Source: Eopsaltria australis (lineage: Eukaryota > Chordata > Aves > Passeriformes > Petroicidae). From it: 64,000 nucleotides of DNA. Numbering within the stretch: position 1 is the stretch's first letter; the number at the start of each line of letters is the position of its first letter. Below the pieces are notes generated by a model. It saw only the letters and a list, made by a program, of their open reading frames with translations, was not told where the DNA came from and did no database searches. Below are positions 34,660 to 64,000 of this stretch, one piece after another. Where the stretch lies: the NCBI GenBank assembly GCA_034509425.1, contig JAVTVJ010000572.1, forward strand, positions 62,001 through 126,000, read 5' to 3'. A program made the position numbers and the translations under genes.

Positions 34660-37600
34660 GAGACATCCTCTCCTTGATGTCATTTTTCCTTCTATGAATG
34701 AACAAGGGGAGAGAAGGGTATATACCAAGCATTACTAATGAGCATGTTATGCTTCCCACAGCTTTGTCCAGGGCAATACATTTTCCTTTGGCATAAGAAA
34801 GCTATTGTCCTAAGAGAAGCTCAGTAAGAGGCTTCATTGATTAAAAAAAATAAATAAAACAACAGCAGAACAGCCAGTGGAGAAGTTGGTCTCATTAAAA
34901 TAAGGAGTTCCATATAGGCTAACAAGAGCTCTAGCATATTAACTGCCAAGGGAAAACAAAAGGCAGCCTAATTCACAGGGAGCACTCAAAACATGAACAA
35001 AGCAAAATATTCACACTGCAGCTATCACAGGAATGCTCAGCATCTGCAGTTTTGTGGCATGTCTAACAAACACTAGTCTTGCCAACAAAAAAAAAAAAGG
35101 AGATTGAGGAAAATTGTGGCACTTGAACTTCAAGGACCTGCTCTTCTAAAACAAGTTATTTTGTAAGCCCATATGTCAGAGTTCCCTAGAAAGTCAAATG
35201 GCTTCACTTGCAACGAGGGCATCTCAAAAACACTTAACAAAAACCCCTTCTGATGATGCAGGCTAGAGTGCATGAATTTTGAGTTGAAAAAGTAATACAG
35301 TAACAATTACCCATTTTCAGATGCCAAATGGTTCAGCTCAGAGGTTGCAGGGAACACAGATTAATGTAGCCTTATCACTTACTGCGAGAGGCATAGGATG
35401 AGAAGACCCAGATCTGCCACCTTCAAGTAGTCAGCCTGTAAATGTACAGAAGGTGCTGTGGTGAGGTGAATACTGCAGTACCAAGCAGAGACATAACCAA
35501 ATACAACTTCTTCTAAAACCAGTTGGGTTCCCTGCATCAAAAAGCTGTACATAATGAATGAAGTAAGTGTCTGCTACTGAATTTTGGCAGCTCCAAATGG
35601 GACTACATCAGTTTCTACACATGCCAGTTTTATCAATTCTCATTCAACAGGCATTTGATGTTCAGGCACTGAAGTTTGTGAAATAAAAGACCTCAAAATA
35701 AAAGTACACTGTAACACATCCCCCACATAGCTTCAGGCCATGCCATTCTCATTTCCAGGCAGACCTTGAACCCCTCAAGGTCCCTTGGGACATAAGGCTG
35801 AATAAGCCCATCAAAGCAGAAACAATTATTTAAATAATTCTTCCCCTTCCTCTTCCTGGTGTTGTTTCTTCCCCATTTTCCCCTCCCTGTTTCACCCCTT
35901 AAAACAAGGAAAACACCAGAAACTTGTGAACATTTCCCAACCAGGGGCAACCAGTCCAGTTCCAAGCTCAGGAAGCAGAGGTCCCCCATCACCAACCCCA
36001 CTCTCAGGAAACACCTCATTTCTGCTGGTACTCCTGCTGCCAGTGGCTCTGTGGGATGGAAGGAGAAATGAAACCTAGCCACACCTTACACCTGGATTGA
36101 TACAGAGACACTGATTTACTGGGAGACAGGTGGTCAGCCCCAAATGATAGATCAGGAGAGCAAGAATTGCCTTCAGCTGGCTGAGTGCCAAACCTCCAGT
36201 GAAGGACTAGAGTTACTGATCAACGCCAGGTGAGAGAGATGAGAAAAGCATCCCTATCTATTGACATGTGGCATAGAGACAGGCATTCCTCAGGAAAGGG
36301 GGTGCAGACACACCCTAGACATGACCCACACAGACTTGTGAGGCCACAGTTTGTCTCTGCTCTCCACAGAGATGCCCAGCACTTTGCCCCCAGACAATCT
36401 GACAAACAGCGGAGTCAGCAAATCCTAAAGCACTTTACACAAATACCTCAGGGTGTTAACTCATGCTCTCAGATACCACATGAGATAGTCTGCTTAGGAT
36501 CAGTTGTATCAGGATTTATAGATCACCCATGGGGCCCAACCAGCAAGACATGCTACACTAATTACAACCCACTCTGTAGCACAAGATGAATCAAGTCCAA
36601 ATCCCATTTTACTTAACTGAACAGTTTACATATAAACAAACAAACAAACTCCACAACCCCACAGATAGCTAAAACATTGATGAAGCAGCCATTGACCTAG
36701 CTCAAGTAGAACCTAAAGGGAATCACAGGCTCATTAAAATGCCTTTGGTTAATAGGCTCATTAAAAAAACTTGGGTAGAAACACTTTTACATCTTCACCC
36801 TATATTTAAAATATACAACATCATCTTCTATTCTATCAACACCCAAGGGCAGTCACAACAGTCTAACGCGGAGCAGCTAGATTAGTCTTGACAGTACCTA
36901 CTGAAACCCATGTTTATAAACACACTGAAATGAAAGAAGCTGTCGGTATCTGTTGAAACCTACTACAGGACAGTCAAGATTTTTTTACGGACACATCTAC
37001 TAACATGCAGAAGAAAAGGGGTAGGCACAAGAGACACCCACTGAACGGAGCGCTACTCCCTCCATCACTACAGCAATTACAGAGCCTTTTTGTTGCATTA
37101 CTGAGTCAGCAGGAGCTCTGCTTCCCTGGGGAGGCCTCAGAGGCACGAAAGGGAAAGAACCAGACCAGTCAGTCCGAGGTGATGGGCTTTAAGGTGGCAA
37201 CCAACTGCTTACATTAAGGCATGGCACTCTGAGACTGCCTTTCCACACCTCTCCATGAAGTGCACACCAGCAGAGACAGCGAGCACACTCTCCCCTTCCA
37301 AATGGCAACAAAGGCCCTGGGTACACCTGTCAGGGTGGAGAAACCCACTTGGAATCAGGGAGGAGCACTTCGTCTCAACAGCTGGCATCTCTGCAGGAGA
37401 CATGCAGACGGCTGCTTTCCCACAGGAGCATCCAGTTTGGGCAGAGGCTGGTTAACACCAGACACCCTGCCCCGGCTGCTCCCTCGCATTCACAGACAGG
37501 CTCTTCTCTCCCTCCCATTTCTACCCCACACTTCTTCCAGCAAAGCAACGTGGAGAGGGGCATTGTTCCATGTCCGTTCAGCAGGCTGCTGGCTGGCCAC

Positions 37601-38279
37601 AATCAGAAGTAGTTTATTAAGAATTAAATATAAAATCGTGTCTTATTCTGAAAGATCCACCCGATACAATTTCAAATGCATAGGCCAGTTAGGCCTTATA
37701 GCTCCCAAAGTAACACGTGTACTTTTTCCCATGTCTGGATCTGATACTATGCCAAAGGTGACACACAGCATCCCTGGAACACGTCCAGCTTTTGGGCAAA
37801 GAAAGGAGCCAGACGCTTTTCGGCTTATTAAGCAATGAGTGTTTTAGCCAAGAGCACTGGGGCAAATTTCCTACAGAAACAGCACTGCATCCTCAAACGC
37901 CTGCGTAGGGCACAGGACAGACTGGTTTGAAGGCTGCTATGCAAAAACTCTCCCCTCTCCCGTACCCTGGTTAAGTTTCGAGGCACTTCCCTTCCGACAT
38001 CGGCGACAGAGACGCGGGTTGGGGACTGCTGCCGCTGGGCGGGTGCCGATCCCAGCGAGCGGCTCAGCCCAGCACCGGGCTCTGCCGCGGCTCCCCGACA
38101 CGCGGGACTGTCACCGCCTTCCCAGCGCTGCCCCCGCAGACAGGCGGGACCCCCCGAGCGCTGCCGCTCCGGAGCTGTGCTCTTGAGGCACCCACACAAG
38201 CGGGGCTCCGCCACAGCGCCCCGCTCCCCGCCCGGCGCCGAGACCGGACTCGCTGTCCCTCAGCAGCCCCGCACCTCAC

Positions 38280-38440
38280 CCGCGGGCCGGGCCACCGCCA
38301 CCCCCCGGTGCGGGCTGCCGTCACACCCACCGCTCTGCCGTGCCGTGCTGTGTTGTGTTGTGCTGTATTGGGCCGTCCCGTGCTGTGCTGTGCTGTGCCC
38401 TCACGCCGCATCGGGCGCCGCCTCCCCGGCCCGCGCCGGC
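38280..38440 (-). other. GAS2L3: Predicted GAS2L3 5'UTR exon 1
   Basis: On the minus strand a good donor, CCCGCGG followed by GTGAGG, ends at 38280. The composite promoter core lies just upstream at 38446-38479. A non-coding first exon of up to about 160 bases spliced to 33150 would fit. The 5' end is not visible in the sequence. An alternative donor, GGGACAG followed by GTGAGC, ends at 38775. Confidence 0.4.
38341..38400. repeat. TGTGC-type pentamer repeat
   Basis: Degenerate TGTGT/TGTGC pentamers (GTGCTGTGTTGTGTTGTGCT and TGCTGTGCTGTGCTG) lie inside the CpG island. On the minus strand it reads as GCACA repeats and would fall in the predicted 5'UTR exon. It includes a minus-strand CCAAT at 38371-38367. 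Confidence 0.8.
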
Positions 38441-38445
38441 CGCTC

Positions 38446-38479
38446 CTTTCGAAAGCGCCAATCGGCGCCGGGGGCGGGG
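38446..38479 (-). promoter_or_regulatory. GAS2L3: Composite CCAAT / E2F / CHR-like promoter core
   Basis: On the plus strand this reads CTTTCGAAAG (38446-38455, a perfect palindrome containing TTCGAA), then GCGCCAA (38455-38461, an E2F-type site) overlapping CCAAT (38458-38462), then a GC box GGGGCGGGGC (38470-38479). TTCGAA is a reported variant of the cell-cycle genes homology region bound by DREAM/MMB, and GAS2L3 is a known target of that complex. That these sites act in this promoter is inference. Confidence 0.55.
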
Positions 38480-39073
38480 CCGTGCCCGCCGCACCTGGCC
38501 CGGAACCGCCGCACCGCCCCGCTCCGGGACAGCGGCCGCGGGCTGGGACACGGTCCCCGGGCTGGGACAGGGTCCCCGGCCCGACTGCACCCCCGGGAGC
38601 TGAGAGCCGAAGGGGCTCCCCTGGCAGCCGGCTTTCTGCGCCCGGAGCATTCCGCCGCGCAGCGCTCGGCGCAGCGCTGCCCCCGCGTCGCTGGGAGCGG
38701 ACCCCGTCACAAGGAAACCCTCGCAGCCTCCCTGCAGCCCCGCACCGCCGCGCACAGCATCCACACACGCTCACCTGTCCCAGCGATGCTGCTGATGGTG
38801 TTTTTCAGAGCCATTAAGCACCAGCAATCAAAGTCATAAAGCAAAATAACCTGTGACGCACTTTCACAAAGTAGAGATACTCTGTAATTTTACTTCGAAA
38901 TAATAATGCAATTGAAGTTACATGCTATATCATTAAAAGGGGTTTTGTGTGCATGTGGTTTCTCTCCATTATATAATTTTTCATCTTGTGAAAAAATAAT
39001 ATCTTGCGCACCTTACATGAATACATTTCGGAGTTGAACACCAAATGAATATGGCATTAAGCATTTCAGCTGG

Positions 39074-39079
39074 TTTATT
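39074..39079 (-). terminator. NR1H4: Candidate NR1H4 polyadenylation signal
   Basis: TTTATT on the plus strand reads AATAAA on the minus strand, about 410 bases past the NR1H4 stop codon, with GT-rich sequence (TTTGGTGTTC) about 30 bases further on. An ATTAAA at 39209-39204 is an alternative. The 3' end cannot be fixed from sequence alone. Confidence 0.4.
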
Positions 39080-39486
39080 ACTGTTGCTATCTGGAATATA
39101 TTCTTTGACAGAGGTAAAGAACAAAAAAACACTGCAATGAAAAATTATGAATGGAAACTTGCACTTCCCCATTTCTTTACAGAGGAACTGTAACTGCAAT
39201 CAGTTTAATTGCAGCAGGAATTAATTGGGTTCCTCTGAAGAGCTGGTGGGCTCTTTCTGATCAGGGGGTATAAATACAGAAAAAGTTACACTCACATGTG
39301 AGGATCTGATAGCTATACAATATTCTGTGCATAGTGAACAAAATGACTTTTGTGAATCCATGGCATGTTTCTATAAAAATGCAGTAAAGAAAATATAATG
39401 CACCGTGGGATACTTTTCTATGAAAATAAGTGCTATGTGGTCCTTTAAAAACGTATTTCTCCTGAAATAAAATTTAAAAGTATTCA

Positions 39487-61615
<22,129 letters not shown>

Positions 61616-64000
61616 CTGAAAAATAATAATGCAAAACCAATTTCTATTACTACCATGAAACTGTAGTTATCAGAGAAGTTTCCACTTCTAGATATCTGTC
61701 TCAAGAACCAGGCACAAAGACTGCATTATATAAGCTCAAATTTACAACACAAATAAATTGCAAGAAGTTTTAAAAATAATTTATTCATTCTCAGACACTC
61801 CTTTATAATTGGTGGAAATGTCCAGCACTGGCAGTAACATTAAAAAGATCTTGAAAAATACTGTGCAGGCAATCATATAATTGTTCAGTTTACAAGAAAG
61901 AGCAATCCACACCCCAGGCAAGTTGACAACCCAAATTAGACCTTAAAACAGAATGGAAGAAATCCAAACAAATGTCAAAAACCCCATGGCACTGGTGAAA
62001 GCTAAATCAAGACTCAAACATCATGTTAATTTGTATATAATTCTGAATGAATGCATCATGACAGACAAAAACTGCACTGGGGAAAAATGACAAGGGTGAG
62101 GCTTAATTAGAAGACTCAGAACATGAAATAAACCTTCAAGAAGAGCCTGAAATAGGAAGGTGAGGTTACCAGGAAAGAACAAGAAAGGTATTTCTGTGAA
62201 ATGCAACCTTCTCACCACCCAGCCTCCAGTGGCCAGCCAGCCTCTGCAGCCTGGTCCCCAGCCCCTACAAGCCTGTGCTGTTCAGTGCAGCAGTGCAGCT
62301 CTCATGGGAAGCACCTCTGTAAGCCAGCATTAGTCACCTCTGAGCCACAAACAGACCTGGCAGTGGCATAAGGAGTGGCAGCCTTTTCTTGTCAGGATCA
62401 GCACGCTGTCTGGAGGTTATCCTCACCTTGCTCATTAAATAGCATATTTAAAACTGCAAACAACTGAACTCTCCTTTCTTTTCTGTACTCCAAGCACAAC
62501 AGCATCTAGCAGTCCCTGGATGGTCCACCAAAAATCAAGCCCACGTCAAACAACTGAAAAGCTGAATTTAAAATTTATTTGCAAACTTTTCTTATTTTCT
62601 CTAGGAGAGAGCCATATCTTGCTGTTTCATTAAAACACTGACTCAATTCCTTCAATAGTTCCAAGAAGAGTCTGAGAAAAATAGTGCATATTTCCAGGAA
62701 GATGACCAGTCCACTTTTATTTGAGTCAACAGCAGTATTTACAAGGAAATCATAGATTAATGTGCATTGGTGACCATCACTTAGCAGTGCTTCAGAAGAA
62801 CTCCAGAAACATTTTTGCTGACATAAAATTGGTCCCAGACAAGTGTCCTTCTTTTGTGAGGAATCAGAAACAATGAAGAAATGCTAAAGCTAAGAAGAGG
62901 GAACGTCTGTAATGACAAAAATAATTAAAATCTATGTCAGGGGATCCTTCCCTCTCCTTTGTCTCACTTCAGTTAGTGCCACAAGCTAACCTTTTAATTG
63001 CACCTACTTTTTCACATTCAAGGTCTCACGCTCTTGCTCGGCAGCTTTCTGCCCTTCCTATTTTACCATGCTGCAGAAGCCATGCAAGTGTTTTGGGTTT
63101 GCGTGGTCACTCTATTATTGCCCACAGCACGTCTTTGCCAATAACAAATGTTGAGGTCCCAGCTCCAGAATAAGCGGCAAGATGTATGTCTGGAAAAACA
63201 TGACACAAAACTGAACGGGAATAGGGGTACTCTTTATTACCAGCAATTAGTTTAATTATGTTTGCATTTCGTTGCTCCCGAAGAGACCAGGGCACCAAGT
63301 GCTACAGTGGTAGAAGGAAAGTAGCAGAAGGCACTCCCCAAACCCAAGGTTATGCCATTTAAACAAAGAGTATAGACACACAGAGGGTATCTGGGGACTC
63401 TGTGAAAGAGCCTGGAAGTGAAGTTACAGCTTCATGCATCAGATGCAAAATGTCACTGATACCTGCCAGCCACGGCGGTGTCAAAACAAGAAAAGGGTGA
63501 GGACAACAATGTTTTTATATCCTACCATCAGAGTGGTAGGTCTTTAGTTATATTTACCACTTGTTGGGATTGCTGCTCATGAAGACTGGTCAAGGTACTT
63601 CAGGTACAAAAGCTGGGGTTAATTGTGGGATACACAATCATTCGGTCTCTCTTTGGAAAGGAATCTGTTCACTGTGGAAACCTAAGTTTTCATTTGCTAG
63701 TTAGTAATTACTTAATCGAGTTTGCTAAAGGAAAGAGGGACAATCCCAAAATGAAAAGGAAGAAACTATTGATTTTTAGCTTTCTGCTGTACACAGAAAA
63801 CTCCACCTGTGTACCAGCCTCTTGAAATGCTTGGGACTCTGAAAGAGCAAGAAGAGAAGGCAACATTCCTTCCACAGAAAAAAATCTGAGGGCTTGTTAA
63901 AAAACTCAGAGCTACTAAAGAACTGTAGCACATCCTGAGACAATTCAGAGTGTTTATTTAAACAACTGTAGAGCCATTTGGGTTACAAGTATGTTTAGAA
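61616..64000 (-). other. NR1H4: NR1H4 upstream intron, no first exon found
   Basis: The shared exon's phase-1 acceptor requires an upstream exon ending in G. I looked for sequences matching the known FXR N-terminal exons on the minus strand up to 64000 and saw none. A weak phase-compatible donor (TTTCCTG followed by GTAACC, near 62165) follows an open frame without a Met and is probably chance. Confidence 0.6.

Larger units (their letters stand above)
33151..38279 (-). other. GAS2L3: GAS2L3 5'UTR intron (predicted)
   Basis: About 5.1 kb of non-coding DNA between the first coding exon and the CpG island. It contains a CR1 scrap at 33637 and an A tract at 34639. The patch 35690-37600 has longer frames on both strands and raised GC, but no family or splice pattern I can name. 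The upstream boundary is a prediction. Confidence 0.6.
37975..38775. promoter_or_regulatory. GAS2L3: CpG island, likely GAS2L3 promoter
   Basis: This is the only strongly GC-rich, CpG-dense block in the window, with abrupt AT-rich flanks on both sides. It lies upstream of the GAS2L3 coding exons and about 1 kb beyond the NR1H4 stop codon, where a GAS2L3 promoter is expected. Long open frames on both strands here reflect the low stop-codon density of GC-rich DNA and are not genes. Confidence 0.85.

Noticed and set aside
38064..38839. Long open frames (up to 236 codons) on both strands
   Set aside because: They fall inside the CpG island, where high GC removes stop codons in every frame. The products are low-complexity Arg/Pro/Ala and Cys-Cys-Ala repeats with no family and no splice logic.
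62021..62218. Possible upstream NR1H4 first exon ending TTTCCTG followed by GTAACC
   Set aside because: The phase would fit, but the frame has no ATG, the donor is weak, and the peptide bears no likeness to known FXR N-termini.

Overview
The window is vertebrate nuclear DNA and almost certainly avian. It carries a CR1 LINE of bird type and further CR1 remnants, a solo LTR resembling bird ERVL-type LTRs, few repeats overall, and two split vertebrate genes. It holds no operons, CRISPR arrays, rRNA genes or recognisable tRNA genes. Nearly all the short open frames are chance frames in introns or intergenic DNA.

Two genes are present, both on the minus strand and head to tail. NR1H4 (farnesoid X receptor, FXR, the bile-acid nuclear receptor) has eight coding exons at 61615-61253, 55956-55804, 52151-52018, 51445-51347, 50796-50697, 49747-49601, 40888-40775 and 39725-39487. 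They run from just inside the N-terminus to the stop codon, about 448 residues. The isoform-specific first exon or exons and the promoters lie beyond 64000. GAS2L3 (growth arrest-specific 2 like 3, an actin and microtubule linker used in cytokinesis) is complete in its coding part. Its coding exons are at 33121-33104, 32135-31967, 31578-31460, 30751-30610, 28090-28027, 27363-27225, 26378-26271 and 25570-24194, about 711 residues. All the splice junctions I assigned have GT-AG ends and matching phases, so neither gene shows a frameshift or premature stop.

Layout: 1-17.9 kb is intergenic DNA downstream of GAS2L3, with an old CR1 relic near 3.1 kb, a 33-bp tandem duplication near 8.9 kb and one exon-like orphan segment at 6.9-7.2 kb. 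A 5'-truncated CR1 lies at 17.9-18.4 kb and a solo LTR at 21.6-22.2 kb. GAS2L3 coding exons fill 24.2-33.1 kb. A 5-kb 5'UTR intron leads to a CpG island at about 38.0-38.8 kb, which is the likely GAS2L3 promoter. That promoter starts only about 1 kb beyond the NR1H4 stop codon. NR1H4 occupies 39.5-61.6 kb, with introns of up to 8.7 kb.

The gene order NR1H4 then GAS2L3, in the same orientation, agrees with the mammalian arrangement on human chromosome 12. The two products are not known to act in one pathway. I found no convincing new biological system. The points most worth a second look are the conserved tandem splice donor that makes the FXR MYTG insertion, a start-stop uORF just ahead of the GAS2L3 start codon, a composite CCAAT/E2F/CHR-like promoter core, and the orphan exon-like frame.
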